From Mycolicibacterium brumae (lineage in GTDB: Bacteria > Actinomycetota > Actinomycetes > Mycobacteriales > Mycobacteriaceae): a stretch of 64,000 nucleotides of DNA. Below, one piece after another: positions 27,260 to 36,597 of the stretch (position 1 is its first letter; each line of letters opens with the position of its first letter). Made by a program: the position numbers and the translations under genes. The notes below the pieces were generated by a model. It did not search any database. It saw nothing but the letters and a program-made list of their open reading frames with translations, and had not been told where the DNA came from. Where the stretch lies: positions 62,001-126,000 of the forward strand of contig NZ_CP104302.1 in assembly GCF_025215495.1 (NCBI RefSeq), written 5' to 3'.

Positions 27260-30200
27260 ATGTCTGAAGACAACGCCACCAACGACGCGGTCGAGGCGGC
27301 GTCGTCGACGCCGACCCAGCGAACCGAAATGTCCGTCCCGGAGATGCGGGAATGGCTGCGCAACTGGGTGGCCAACGCCACCGGTCAGCCGGCCGACGGC
27401 ATCAATGAGTCCGCGCCGATGGTCGAACTCGGCCTGTCCTCGCGCGACGCGGTGTCCATGGCCAGCGACATCGAAGACCTCACCGGCGTCACCCTGACCG
27501 CCACCGTCGCCTTCCGGCACCCCACCATCGAGGCGCTGGCGCAGGTCATCGTCGAGGGCGAGCCGGAACCCGAAGGCGCCGACGACGACGCGGACTGGTC
27601 CCGTCCCGCCGACATCGACCCCGCCACCGCCGACATCGCGATCGTCGGGCTGTCCACCCGGTTCCCCGGGGATATGAACACCCCCGACGAGACCTGGGCC
27701 GCGCTGCTCGAGGGCCGCGACGCCATCACCGACCTGCCCGAGGGCCGGTGGGAGGAATTCCTCGACGAGCCCCGCATCGCCGAGCGGGTGGCCCGCGCCC
27801 GCACCCGCGGCGGCTACCTGAGTGACATCAAGGGCTTCGACGCCGAGTTCTTCGCGCTGTCGAAGATGGAAGCCGACAACATCGACCCGCAGCAGCGGAT
27901 GGCGCTGGAGCTGACCTGGGAAGCCTTGGAGGACGCCAGGATTCCCGCCTCGGCGCTGCGCGGCGAAGCCGTCGGCGTGTTCGTCGGCTCGTCCACCAAC
28001 GACTACAGCTTCCTGTCGGTCGCCGACCCGACCGCCACCCACCCGTACGCCATCACCGGCACCGCGAGCTCCATCATCGCCAACCGGGTGTCCTACTTCT
28101 ACGACTTCCGCGGCCCGTCGATGGCCATCGACACCGCGTGTTCGTCCTCGCTGGTCGCCATCCACGAGGGCGTCAAGGCGTTGCGCTCCAAGGAAGCCGA
28201 CGTGGTGCTGGCCGGCGGCGTCAACGCGTTGATCACCCCGTTGGTGACCATCGGCTTCGACGAGGTCGGCGGCGTGCTCGCCCCGGACGGCCGGATCAAA
28301 TCCTTCTCCTCCGACGCCGACGGGTACGCCCGCTCCGAGGGCGGCGGCATGGTGGTGCTCAAGCGGCTGGCCGACGCCCGCCGCGACGGCGACGAGATCT
28401 ACGCCGTCATCGCCGGTTCCGCGGTCAACCACGACGGCCGGTCCAACGGCATGCTCGCCCCGAACCCGGACGCCCAGGCCGAGGTGCTGCGCAAGGCCTA
28501 CAAGGACGCCGGCGTCGACCCGCGCACCGTCGACCTGATCGAGGCGCACGGCACCGGCACCATCCTCGGCGATCCGATTGAGGCCGACGCGCTGGGCCGA
28601 GTCATCGGCCGCGGCCGCCCCGCCGACAAGCCTGCGCTGCTGGGCGCGGTGAAATCCAATGTGGGACACCTGGAGTCGGCGGCCGGCGCGGCGTCCATCG
28701 CCAAGATCGCGCTGGCCATCCGCAACGACAAGATCCCGCCGTCGATCAACTACGCGGGCCCCAACCCGTACATCGACTTCGAGAAGGAGCGGCTGAAGGT
28801 CGTCGACGAAGTCAGCGACTGGCCGCGCTACAGCGGGCACAAGATCGCCGGTGTGTCCGGCTTCGGCTTCGGCGGCGCCAACGCGCACCTGGTGGTCCGC
28901 GAGCTGCTGGACTCCGACCTGGTGGAGCCCGAGCCCGCAGAGCCCGAGCACAAGACGATCGACATCGCCGCCGAATCCGAGGAGTCCGGCTTCTCCAGCG
29001 GGCTGCGGATGGACGAGTACGGCGAGTTCATCGACGAGGCGCTCGAGCACGCCAACGACGGCGACGCCTACGAACTGCCCGAGTTGACCGCGGAAGCGAT
29101 CGCGCTGCGCGACGCGGCGCTGGCCGAGCTGGCCGCCGCCGAAGCGGAGAACCCGCACAAACCCGTTGTGCCGCTCGCAATTTCGGCGTTCCTCACCTCC
29201 CGCAAGCGGACCGCCGCAGCCGAGCTGGCCGACTGGATCGACAGCGAGGCCGGCCGCGCCACCCCGCTGGAGGCGATCGGGCGCTCGCTGTCCCGCCGCA
29301 ACCACGGCCGCTCCCGCGCGGTCATCCTGGCCCACGATCACGACGAGGCCGTCAAGGGTCTGCGCGCCCTGGCCGACGGCAAGCAGAGCCCGCTGGTGCT
29401 GGCCGCCGACGGGCCGGTCACCAACGGACCCGTCTGGGTGTTCGCCGGATTCGGCGCCCAGCACCGCAAGATGGGCAAGAGCCTGTACCTGCGGGATGCG
29501 ACCTTCGCCGAGTGGATCAACAAGGTGGACGCGCTGATTCAGGATGAGCGCGGCTACTCCGTCGTCGAGTACATCCTGGACGACGCGATCGACTACACCG
29601 ATGCGACGCTGGACTACCCGATCGAGGTGGTGCAGACCGTCATCTTCGCGCTGCAGATCGGGCTCGGCGAGGTGCTGCGCGCGCACGGCGCCGCCCCGGC
29701 CGCGGTGATCGGCCAGTCCCTCGGCGAGGCCGCCGCGGCCTACTTCGCCGGCGGTCTGAGCCTGGAGGACGCCACCCGCACCATCTGCTCGCGCGCCCAC
29801 CTGATGGGCGAGGGCGAGGCGATGCTGTTCGGCGAGTACATCCGGCTGATGGCGCTGGTCGAATACTCCGCCGAGGAGATCGCAACCGTCTTCTCCGACT
29901 TCCCGGGCCTGGAGGTGTGCGTGTACGCCGCGCCGACCCAGACCGTCATCGGTGGCCCGCCCGAGCAGGTCGACGCCATCGTCGCCCGCTGCGAAGCGGA
30001 GGGCAAGTTCGCCCGCAAGCTGCAGACCAAGGGCGCCAGCCACACCCAGCAGATGGATCCGCTGCTCGGTGAGCTGATGGCCGAACTGCAGGGTATCGAG
30101 CCGAAACCCCTTGAGATGGGCTACTTCTCGACCGTGCACGAGGGCGCCTACATCCGCCCGAGCGCCGACCCGATCCACGATGTGGAGTACTGGAAGAAGG

Positions 30201-32836
30201 GGCTGCGGCACAGCGTCTACTTCACCCAGGGCGTCCGCAACGCCGTCGACTCCGGCTTCACCACCTTCCTGGAGCTGGCCCCCAACCCGGTGGCGCTCAT
30301 GCAGGTCGGGCTGACCACCATGGCCGCCGGGCTGCCCGACGCGCAGCTGATCGGCACCCTGGCCCGTAAGCAGGACGAGGTCGACTCGATGACCGTGGCG
30401 ATGGCGACGCTGTTCGTCTACGGCCACCCGCTGGACTTCCGCACCCTGTTCGCGCCCGCGTCGACGGTGACCGACGGTCCGGCCTACGCCGACGTCCCGG
30501 CGACGAAGTTCCGCCGGAAGCCGCACTGGCTCAACGCCCGCTTCACCGGCGACAGTTCGGTGATGATGCCCGGCAACCACGTCGCCACCCCGGACGGCAG
30601 GCACGTCTGGGAGTACGCGCCCAAGGGCGAGATTTCCGCCAAGGAACTCGCCGCGCTGGTGAAATCTGCTGCCGCGCAGGTGTTCTCGGACGCCACGGTG
30701 ACCGCGTACGAGCAGCGCGCCATCCCGGCGCCGGACTCGCGGCTGGTCACCACCTTGACTCGGCACCCGGGTGGCGCGACGGTGCAGGTGCACTCGCGCA
30801 TCGGCGAGTCGTTCACGCTGGTCTACGACGCGGTGGTGAGCCGGGGCGGGGCCGCAGCCGCGTTGCCGGTGGCCGCCGCCGTGGCGGTCACCGCCGAGGC
30901 GCTGCCGACCGCCGCCGGGGCGTCGGCCGTCACCGAGGTCGCCGTCGTCGAGGACGAGGATCCCGACGCCGAGATCCTGCACGACCACCTGACCCAGGGC
31001 GCCGGCGTCGGCGCCGGGTTCGCCAAGTGGACCCCGGAGTCCGGGGAGACTGTCGGGCACCGGCTGGGCACCATCGTCGGATCGGCGATGGGGTACGAAC
31101 CCGAGGATCTGCCGCGCGAGGTGCCGCTGATCGAACTGGGCCTGGACTCGCTGATGGCGGTCCGGATCAAGAACCGGGTGGAGTACGACTTCGACCTGCC
31201 CCCGATCCAGCTGCAGGCGGTCCGCGACGCCAATGTCAACGACGTCGAGCAGCTGATCGTCTACGCGATCGAGCACCGCGAGGAGCTCGGCCAGCTGCAC
31301 CAGTTCCAGCAGACCGCCAGCGCCGAGGAAGTCGCAAAGGCGCAGGCCGAGCTGCTCGGCGGGGCCACCACGGCCGCCGAGATGAAGGAACGGCTGGCCT
31401 CACTCGATGCCGCAGCCGCCGGGGGCCAGCCGCTGGAGGCCGCCGAGCTGAACGTGTCTGCGGCCGAGGCCGCCAACACCCACCCGGATCTGCCTCCGCC
31501 GCCTTCGGAGGGCGAGGGAGTGAGCGCGGAGCCTGCGGAGCGCGGAGCGGACGAGCCCGACAAATCAGGCGCTGCTCCGTCGGGCCCCGGCGGGGCTCCG
31601 CTGCCGCCCCCGCCGAGCGACCCGTCCGGTCCGTCCGGTCCGTCCGGCGGTGCGGCCGCCACGCCGGCCGACCCGGCCAACCCGAACCTGGCCGCGGCCG
31701 CCGCGGCGCTCAACCAGGAGGCCGTCGCCGCCGCGCTGAACGCCGACGTCCCGCCCCGGGACGCCGCCGAGCGGCTCACCTTCGCCACCTGGGCGATCGC
31801 CACCGGCAAGAGCCCGGGCGGCATCTTCAACCCGCTGCCCACCCTGGACGACGCGCAGGCCGAGAAGCTCGCGCAGCGGTTGAGCGAACGCGCCGAGGGC
31901 GCCATCACCGTCGACGACGTCCGCAAGGCCGAGACCATCGAGGACCTGGCCACCACGGTGCGCGAGTTCCTGGAGGCCGGTGAGCTCGACGGCTTCGTCC
32001 GGACCATCCGCGCGCCGCAGGACGATCAGGTGCCCGTGTTCGTGTTCCACGCCGCCGGCGGCTCCACCGTCGTCTACGAGCCGCTGCTGAACCGGCTGCC
32101 GGAGGACACGCCGATGATTGGGCTGGAGCGCGTCGAGGGCACCATCGAGGAGCGGGCCGCGCAGTACGCGCCGAAGCTGCTGGAGCTCAACGGCTGGACC
32201 GACGGCAAGAAGGGCAAGCCGTTCCTGCTGGCCGGCTGGTCCCTGGGCGGGGCGCTGTCCTACGCCTGCGGGCTGGCGCTCAAGGAAGCCGGCGCTGACG
32301 TCGAGTTCGTCGGCCTTATCGACACGGTCTTCCCGGGCACCCCGATCGAGACCACCTCCGAAGCCGTCCGGGCGCGCTGGGACCGCTACGCGAAGTTCGC
32401 CGAGAAGACGTTCAACGTGACGATCCCGGAGATCCCGTACGAGGAGCTGGAGAAGCGCGACGACGCCGGGCAGGTGCAGTTCGTGCTGGACGCGGTCCGC
32501 GAGTCCGGGGTGCACATCCCGGGCGGCATCATCGAGCACCAGCGCACGTCGTACCTGGACCAGCGGGCACTCGACGTGGTCAAGCCGAAGCCGTACGACG
32601 GGCACGTCACCCTGTACATGGCCGACCGCTACCACGACGACGCCATCACCTTCGAACCCGCCTACGGCACCCGCGCGCCCGACGGCGGTTGGGGCGCCTT
32701 CGCCACCGATCTCGAGGTGGTGCAGATTGGTGGGGAGCACATCCAGGCCATCGACGAGCCGATCATCGCCAAGGTCGGCGCGCACATGAGCCAGACCGTC
32801 AACCGCGTGCAGAACGAATGGAAGGCAGCCAAGTGA
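27260..32836 (+). CDS. pks13: Polyketide synthase Pks13 (mycolic acid condensase)
   Basis: 1858 residues. It condenses the meromycolyl chain with the carboxyacyl alpha-branch to form the mycolic backbone, then releases it to trehalose. Domain order and active sites by codon: ACP1 (Ser61, LGLSSRDA), ketosynthase (Cys294, DTACSSS; His in EAHGTGT and SNVGHLES), acyltransferase (Ser820, GQSLGEA), ACP2 (Ser1297, LGLDSLMA), thioesterase (Ser1661, GWSLGGA). The ACP2-TE serine spacing is 364 residues, against 267 in M. tuberculosis as I recall. Part of the extra length is a Pro/Ser/Gly-rich linker near 1410-1475. ATG 27260 fits the family; a GTG at 27233 is also in frame. The stop overlaps the accD4 GTG. 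Confidence 0.97.
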   Translation: MSEDNATNDAVEAASSTPTQRTEMSVPEMREWLRNWVANATGQPADGINESAPMVELGLSSRDAVSMASDIEDLTGVTLTATVAFRHPTIEALAQVIVEGEPEPEGADDDADWSRPADIDPATADIAIVGLSTRFPGDMNTPDETWAALLEGRDAITDLPEGRWEEFLDEPRIAERVARARTRGGYLSDIKGFDAEFFALSKMEADNIDPQQRMALELTWEALEDARIPASALRGEAVGVFVGSSTNDYSFLSVADPTATHPYAITGTASSIIANRVSYFYDFRGPSMAIDTACSSSLVAIHEGVKALRSKEADVVLAGGVNALITPLVTIGFDEVGGVLAPDGRIKSFSSDADGYARSEGGGMVVLKRLADARRDGDEIYAVIAGSAVNHDGRSNGMLAPNPDAQAEVLRKAYKDAGVDPRTVDLIEAHGTGTILGDPIEADALGRVIGRGRPADKPALLGAVKSNVGHLESAAGAASIAKIALAIRNDKIPPSINYAGPNPYIDFEKERLKVVDEVSDWPRYSGHKIAGVSGFGFGGANAHLVVRELLDSDLVEPEPAEPEHKTIDIAAESEESGFSSGLRMDEYGEFIDEALEHANDGDAYELPELTAEAIALRDAALAELAAAEAENPHKPVVPLAISAFLTSRKRTAAAELADWIDSEAGRATPLEAIGRSLSRRNHGRSRAVILAHDHDEAVKGLRALADGKQSPLVLAADGPVTNGPVWVFAGFGAQHRKMGKSLYLRDATFAEWINKVDALIQDERGYSVVEYILDDAIDYTDATLDYPIEVVQTVIFALQIGLGEVLRAHGAAPAAVIGQSLGEAAAAYFAGGLSLEDATRTICSRAHLMGEGEAMLFGEYIRLMALVEYSAEEIATVFSDFPGLEVCVYAAPTQTVIGGPPEQVDAIVARCEAEGKFARKLQTKGASHTQQMDPLLGELMAELQGIEPKPLEMGYFSTVHEGAYIRPSADPIHDVEYWKKGLRHSVYFTQGVRNAVDSGFTTFLELAPNPVALMQVGLTTMAAGLPDAQLIGTLARKQDEVDSMTVAMATLFVYGHPLDFRTLFAPASTVTDGPAYADVPATKFRRKPHWLNARFTGDSSVMMPGNHVATPDGRHVWEYAPKGEISAKELAALVKSAAAQVFSDATVTAYEQRAIPAPDSRLVTTLTRHPGGATVQVHSRIGESFTLVYDAVVSRGGAAAALPVAAAVAVTAEALPTAAGASAVTEVAVVEDEDPDAEILHDHLTQGAGVGAGFAKWTPESGETVGHRLGTIVGSAMGYEPEDLPREVPLIELGLDSLMAVRIKNRVEYDFDLPPIQLQAVRDANVNDVEQLIVYAIEHREELGQLHQFQQTASAEEVAKAQAELLGGATTAAEMKERLASLDAAAAGGQPLEAAELNVSAAEAANTHPDLPPPPSEGEGVSAEPAERGADEPDKSGAAPSGPGGAPLPPPPSDPSGPSGPSGGAAATPADPANPNLAAAAAALNQEAVAAALNADVPPRDAAERLTFATWAIATGKSPGGIFNPLPTLDDAQAEKLAQRLSERAEGAITVDDVRKAETIEDLATTVREFLEAGELDGFVRTIRAPQDDQVPVFVFHAAGGSTVVYEPLLNRLPEDTPMIGLERVEGTIEERAAQYAPKLLELNGWTDGKKGKPFLLAGWSLGGALSYACGLALKEAGADVEFVGLIDTVFPGTPIETTSEAVRARWDRYAKFAEKTFNVTIPEIPYEELEKRDDAGQVQFVLDAVRESGVHIPGGIIEHQRTSYLDQRALDVVKPKPYDGHVTLYMADRYHDDAITFEPAYGTRAPDGGWGAFATDLEVVQIGGEHIQAIDEPIIAKVGAHMSQTVNRVQNEWKAAK

Positions 32837-34395
32837 CCGAAGGGGCGCCGCACACCACCGCCGCCAAGCTCGCCGAGCTGCGCGAGCGCCTGGAGCTGGC
32901 CAAGGAACCGGCCGGCGAGAAGGCCATCGCCAAGCGCGCGAAGAAGGGCATCCCGAGCGCCCGCGAGCGCATCCACGCGCTGCTGGATCCCGGCACGTTC
33001 CTGGAGATCGGCGCGCTGTGCAAGACCCCGGGTGACCCAAACGCGCTGCTCGGCGATGGCGTGGTCACCGGCCACGGCCAGATCGACGGCCGCCCGGTCG
33101 CGGTGTTCAGCCACGACCAGACGGTGTTCCAGGGCACCGTCGGCGAGATGTTCGGCCGCAAGGTCGCCAAGCTGATGGAGTGGGCTGCCATGGTCGGCTG
33201 CCCGATGATCGGCATCAACGACTCCGGCGGCGCCCGCATCCAGGACGCCGTCACCTCGCTCGCCTGGTACGCCGAGCTCGGCCGCCGGCACGAGATGCTG
33301 CGCGGCATGGTCCCGGAGATCTCGATCATCCTGGGCAAGTGCGCCGGCGGCGCGGTGTACTCGCCGATCCAGACCGACCTGGTGGTCGCCGTCCGCGATC
33401 AGGGCTACATGTTCGTCACCGGCCCGGACGTCATCAAGGACGTCACCGGCGAAGACGTGTCGCTGGACGAACTGGGCGGCGCCGACGCCCAGGCCCGCTA
33501 CGGCAACATTCACCAGGTCGTCGAGGACGAGGCCGCCGCGTTCCAGTACGTGCGCGACTACCTGAGCTTCCTGCCGTCGAACATCTTCGACGACGCCCCG
33601 CTGATCAACCCGGGCCTGGAGCCCGAGCTCACCTCGCACGACATGGAGCTGGACACCATCGTCCCGGACTCCGACAACCAGGCCTACGACATGATGGAGA
33701 TCCTGCTGCGGATCTTCGACGACGGCGACGTGTTCCAGGTCGCCGAGCAGCGCGGGCAGGCCATGCTCACCGCCTTCGCCCGGGTCGACGGCCGGCCGGT
33801 CGGCATCATCGCCAACCAGCCGATGTACATGTCCGGCGCCATCGACAACGAGGCCTCCGACAAGGCCGCCGGCTTCGTCCGGTTCTGCGACAGCTTCCAC
33901 CTGCCGCTGGTGTTCGTGGTGGACACCCCCGGCTTCCTGCCCGGCGTGGAGCAGGAGAAGGGCGGCATCATCAAGCGCGGCGGCCGGTTCCTCAACGCCG
34001 TCGTCGAGGCCGACGTCCCGAAGGTGACCATCACCATCCGCAAGTCCTACGGCGGCGCGTACGCGGTGATGGGCTCCAAGCAGCTGTCGGCGGACCTGAA
34101 CTTCGCCTGGCCGACCGCCCGCATCGCGGTGATCGGCGCCGAGGGCGCGGCCCAGCTGCTGGTGAAGCGGTTCCCGGATCCGACCGCGCCGGAGGTGCAG
34201 AAGATCCGCGCCGACTTCATCGAGGGCTACAACCTCAACATGGCCACCCCGTGGATCGCCGCCGAGCGCGGGTTCATCGACGCGGTCATCCAGCCGCACG
34301 AGACCCGGCTGCTGCTGCGCCAGTCGCTGAACCTGCTGCGCGACAAGCAGCAGTACCACCGGGTGAACCGCACCCACGGGTTGACCCCGATCTAA
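32833..34395 (+). CDS. accD4: Acyl-CoA carboxylase carboxyltransferase AccD4
   Basis: 520 residues. Beta (carboxyltransferase) subunit of the acyl-CoA carboxylase that makes the carboxylated C24-C26 acyl-CoA used by Pks13. Crotonase-fold motifs are [17 protein letters not shown] in the N-domain and [20 protein letters not shown] Gly-rich oxyanion segments in the C-domain. The GTG at 32833 overlaps the pks13 TGA (GTGA), so the two are translationally coupled. It needs AccA3 and AccD5/AccE5 partners encoded elsewhere. Confidence 0.96.
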   Translation: MTEGAPHTTAAKLAELRERLELAKEPAGEKAIAKRAKKGIPSARERIHALLDPGTFLEIGALCKTPGDPNALLGDGVVTGHGQIDGRPVAVFSHDQTVFQGTVGEMFGRKVAKLMEWAAMVGCPMIGINDSGGARIQDAVTSLAWYAELGRRHEMLRGMVPEISIILGKCAGGAVYSPIQTDLVVAVRDQGYMFVTGPDVIKDVTGEDVSLDELGGADAQARYGNIHQVVEDEAAAFQYVRDYLSFLPSNIFDDAPLINPGLEPELTSHDMELDTIVPDSDNQAYDMMEILLRIFDDGDVFQVAEQRGQAMLTAFARVDGRPVGIIANQPMYMSGAIDNEASDKAAGFVRFCDSFHLPLVFVVDTPGFLPGVEQEKGGIIKRGGRFLNAVVEADVPKVTITIRKSYGGAYAVMGSKQLSADLNFAWPTARIAVIGAEGAAQLLVKRFPDPTAPEVQKIRADFIEGYNLNMATPWIAAERGFIDAVIQPHETRLLLRQSLNLLRDKQQYHRVNRTHGLTPI

Positions 34396-34401
34396 ACCGG
34401 C

Positions 34402-35345
34402 GTGGCTCTGGGGGAGGGCTCGCGAGTCGGGCCGTACCGGTTGATCCGGTTGCTGGGGCCCGGTGGGTTCGGCGAGGTGTACGAGGCCGAGGACACCGAG
34501 AAGGGGCGCTTGGTCGCGCTCAAACTGATGTCCCCGGCCTGCTCGGCGGACCCGGTGTTCGGCAAGCGACTGTTCCGCGAGGCCAGCACTGCCGGCCGTC
34601 TGCACGAGCCGCATGTGGTGCCGATCCACTCCTACGGGGAGATCGACGGCCGGCTCTATATCGACATGCGGCTGATCCGGGGTCGCGACCTGGCTTCGGT
34701 GCTTCAGGGTGAGGGGCATTGGATCCGGGCCGAGCGGTGTGGATCGTCCGGCAGATCGCTTCGGCGCTGGACGCCGCGCACGCCGCGGAATTGGTGCACC
34801 GCGATGTCAAACCTGCCAATATCCTGCTGGCCGACGACGACTTCGCCTGCCTGGTCGATTTCGGGCTGGCCAACGCGGCCAGCGACACCCGGCTGACCAG
34901 CGCGGGGTCGACCATCTCGACGGTGGCCTATCTCGCGCCGGAACGCTTCATCGCCCCGGACACCGCGGATCACCGCGGCGACGTCTACGCGCTGGCCTGT
35001 GTTTTGTACGAGTGCCTGACCGGTACGCAACCGTATGCGGGTGCCGCAGACACGCCGACTTTGATTGGCGCGCAAATCAATTCGCCGATCCCGCGGGTGT
35101 CGCACGCGCGCCCGGAGCTGGCGGCGTTCGACGAGGTGAGCTCGCGCGGGCTCGCGAAGGACCCAGTTCAGCGGTATTCCAGCGCGGGGGAGCTGGCGCG
35201 AGCCGCTGCTTCTGCCATCGGTGGGCAAGCGCTGGTCGTCCGGAGGACGCTTACCAGCAGGAACTTCTGCTGTCTCCAGAGCTCGTGCTCTACGTCGTCG
35301 GCGCCGATGCGTCGTACACTATCCCTGTACTCGAAGTGGAGGTGA
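34402..35345 (+). pseudogene. Frameshifted Ser/Thr protein kinase
   Basis: Kinase domain split across two frames. Frame 1 (from GTG 34402) gives the N-lobe: GPYRLIRLLGPGGFGEVYEAE (glycine loop) and VALKLMSP (ATP Lys). Frame 3 resumes with LDPGRAVWIVRQIASAL, VHRDVKPANILL (catalytic loop), VDFGLA (DFG) and APERFIAP. The break is at about 34717, where one C appears to be missing in GAGGGGCATTGG; restoring it gives GEGPLDP. After the C-lobe the frame ends at 35345 with an abnormal Cys/Ser/Arg-rich tail. No membrane helix or sensor domain remains. A sequencing error would fix the frameshift but not the tail. Confidence 0.82.
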
Positions 35346-35348
35346 GCG

Positions 35349-35576
35349 ATGAGTAGGTGGGACGACGAGGATATCCGCCTCGTTCCGCGCGGCTCCACTG
35401 TGACGAGTTCCGTCGCCGCATTGCTGCGGAAACTGCAACTTTCCGATGCCCCGTTCGACGCGCAGGCTGCGGGCATTGCTCAGTGGCTTCGAACCAACGA
35501 CCCCGTGCCCGCGATGGAGTACAGCCTCCGCGCCAAGGGGTTCTCGCGGCTGCTGGACGAGCGCGCTTCGGCGTAG
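35349..35576 (+). CDS. Small hypothetical protein in decayed region
   Basis: 75 residues, MSRWDDEDIRLVPRGS at the start and YSLRAKGFSRLLDERASA at the end, with an amphipathic helical middle (VAALLRKLQLSD). Not recognised. The ATG overlaps the end (TAG 35354) of another open frame on the same strand. That frame's last 36 residues (QELLLSPELVLYVVGADASY and onward) look protein-like but lack a start. GC is lower than in neighbouring genes. It may be the intact second gene of a broken small operon, or simply a remnant. Confidence 0.45.
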   Translation: MSRWDDEDIRLVPRGSTVTSSVAALLRKLQLSDAPFDAQAAGIAQWLRTNDPVPAMEYSLRAKGFSRLLDERASA

Positions 35577-35608
35577 GCATCCATCGTCAAGCCTCGGGGG
35601 AAGTCGCG

Positions 35609-35797
35609 ATGGCCGAGCTCAGTCAGGAGGACGACGATGAGCGCACCTAGCCAGTCGGAGGAGCCCCGGAGGGCAAGGCCCGGGGGTATAGCCGCGCTGT
35701 GCGCATCGCCGCCGCCAAGGTGGCCGTCGCCGCCAGCGAGCAGACCGGCGACCCGATTCCTGACGACGTCCGCGAGCTGGCCAGGGCCGAACGCTAG
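35609..35797 (+). pseudogene. Possible remnant of a small gene with internal stop
   Basis: A frame from ATG 35609 reads MAELSQEDDDERT, stops at TAG 35648, then continues with a plausible helical segment (GYSRAVRIAAAKVAVAASEQ) to TAG 35795. An alternative ATG at 35637 in another frame would need a frameshift to reach the same segment. This supports a decayed gene of about 60 codons. The rest of 35577-35866 shows nothing else. Confidence 0.3.
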
Positions 35798-35866
35798 GGG
35801 CCTGCGCTGACCCTGCTGGCTGAATCGGTGCGTTGAAGCGCGTCGGCGCCGCTTTGCGATTTGGCC

Positions 35867-36439
35867 ATGACCGTTCCTCCCGCGCCGCAACAGATTCCGG
35901 CGCGACCGGCCGATGTGCCGGTATTCCAGATCAAGGCCACCAAGCACACCGGCGCGATGATCCTCTGGCACAGCCGGTCCGTCACCGTCAACGCTCCGTA
36001 CAACCACTGCATGCAGGAGCTGTCCGACGCGCAGACGTGGTGCACGCTGATGGGCTGGTGGAGCCCGGTGTCACTGGTGATGAACCCGATCACCATGGCG
36101 GGCAACGCCCGTCAGCGCAAAGAACTGCACCGCCAGGCGGGCGAGGCGCAGGCCTACTCGCAATGGTGGGTCGACAACTACGGCCAGCACGACCCGAGCG
36201 TGCAGGTGTGGGTGGCGCCGGAATACCGACCGCCGCGCCGGTGGTGGTTGTGGATCCCGATCGGGCTGTTCTGCCTGATCGCCATGCTGATGCTGGTGGT
36301 GATCGTCATCGGGCTGATCTCCGGGGCCGGCAAGGACAAGAGCAAAGGCGCCTCCAGCTACGAGTCCATGCCCGCGCCGGTCGCCCAGATCTGGGACGGA
36401 CCCGCGCCGGCGCCGCCGACGGTCGTCCGTCTGGGCTGA
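35867..36439 (+). CDS. Hypothetical single-pass membrane protein
   Basis: 190 residues, not recognised. The N-terminal half is a compact soluble domain (VFQIKATKHTGAMILWHSRS, NHCMQELSDAQTWCTLMGWW with two Cys). A Pro/Arg/Trp stretch (RPPRRWWLW) leads into one membrane helix at about 124-147. A Lys/Ser/Ala-rich tail of 40 residues follows. ATG 35867 is preferred over a TTG six bases earlier. It is convergent with embB and separated from it by a repeat-rich 158-bp gap. A cell-envelope role is only a guess from location. Confidence 0.7.
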   Translation: MTVPPAPQQIPARPADVPVFQIKATKHTGAMILWHSRSVTVNAPYNHCMQELSDAQTWCTLMGWWSPVSLVMNPITMAGNARQRKELHRQAGEAQAYSQWWVDNYGQHDPSVQVWVAPEYRPPRRWWLWIPIGLFCLIAMLMLVVIVIGLISGAGKDKSKGASSYESMPAPVAQIWDGPAPAPPTVVRLG

Positions 36440-36476
36440 GCTCAGCCCCCGAAGCCGCTTGGGCGCCCGCCCTGCC

Positions 36477-36573
36477 GTACGTAAGCGAGCGGTCGCGGGT
36501 GGATGGCGCCGTGAACGCTGGGCTGGGTACGCGCACCGTTGTACGTAACCGAGCGGTCGCGGGTGCGTGGCGC
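36477..36573 (+). repeat. 33-bp imperfect direct repeat between convergent genes
   Basis: Two copies (36477-36509 and 36541-36573) start GTACGTAANCGAGCGGTCGC and differ at about three positions; their starts are 64 bp apart. The second copy plus CGCTCGGTTCGGTAC near 36580-36595 forms an imperfect hairpin that could terminate the convergent transcripts. Confidence 0.7.
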
Positions 36574-36597
36574 AGCGAGCGCTCGGTTCGGTACGCC

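Noticed and set aside
25253..31300. A 2015-codon open frame on the minus strand opposite fadD32 and pks13
   Set aside because: It mirrors the codon pattern of the plus-strand genes. High GC at third positions leaves antisense frames open. The product is His/Asp/Gly-rich without domains.
31490..31680. Transposon insertion in pks13
   Set aside because: The frame stays open, no terminal repeats or target duplication are seen, and linkers of this composition occur in multidomain synthases.
35200..35576. Calling a toxin-antitoxin pair downstream of the kinase remnant
   Set aside because: The overlap is suggestive, but the first frame has no start codon and neither peptide shows a toxin or antitoxin motif.
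36477..36573. CRISPR array
   Set aside because: Only two units, with imperfect copies and no cas genes. The repeats at 23925 and 43511 fail for the same reasons.
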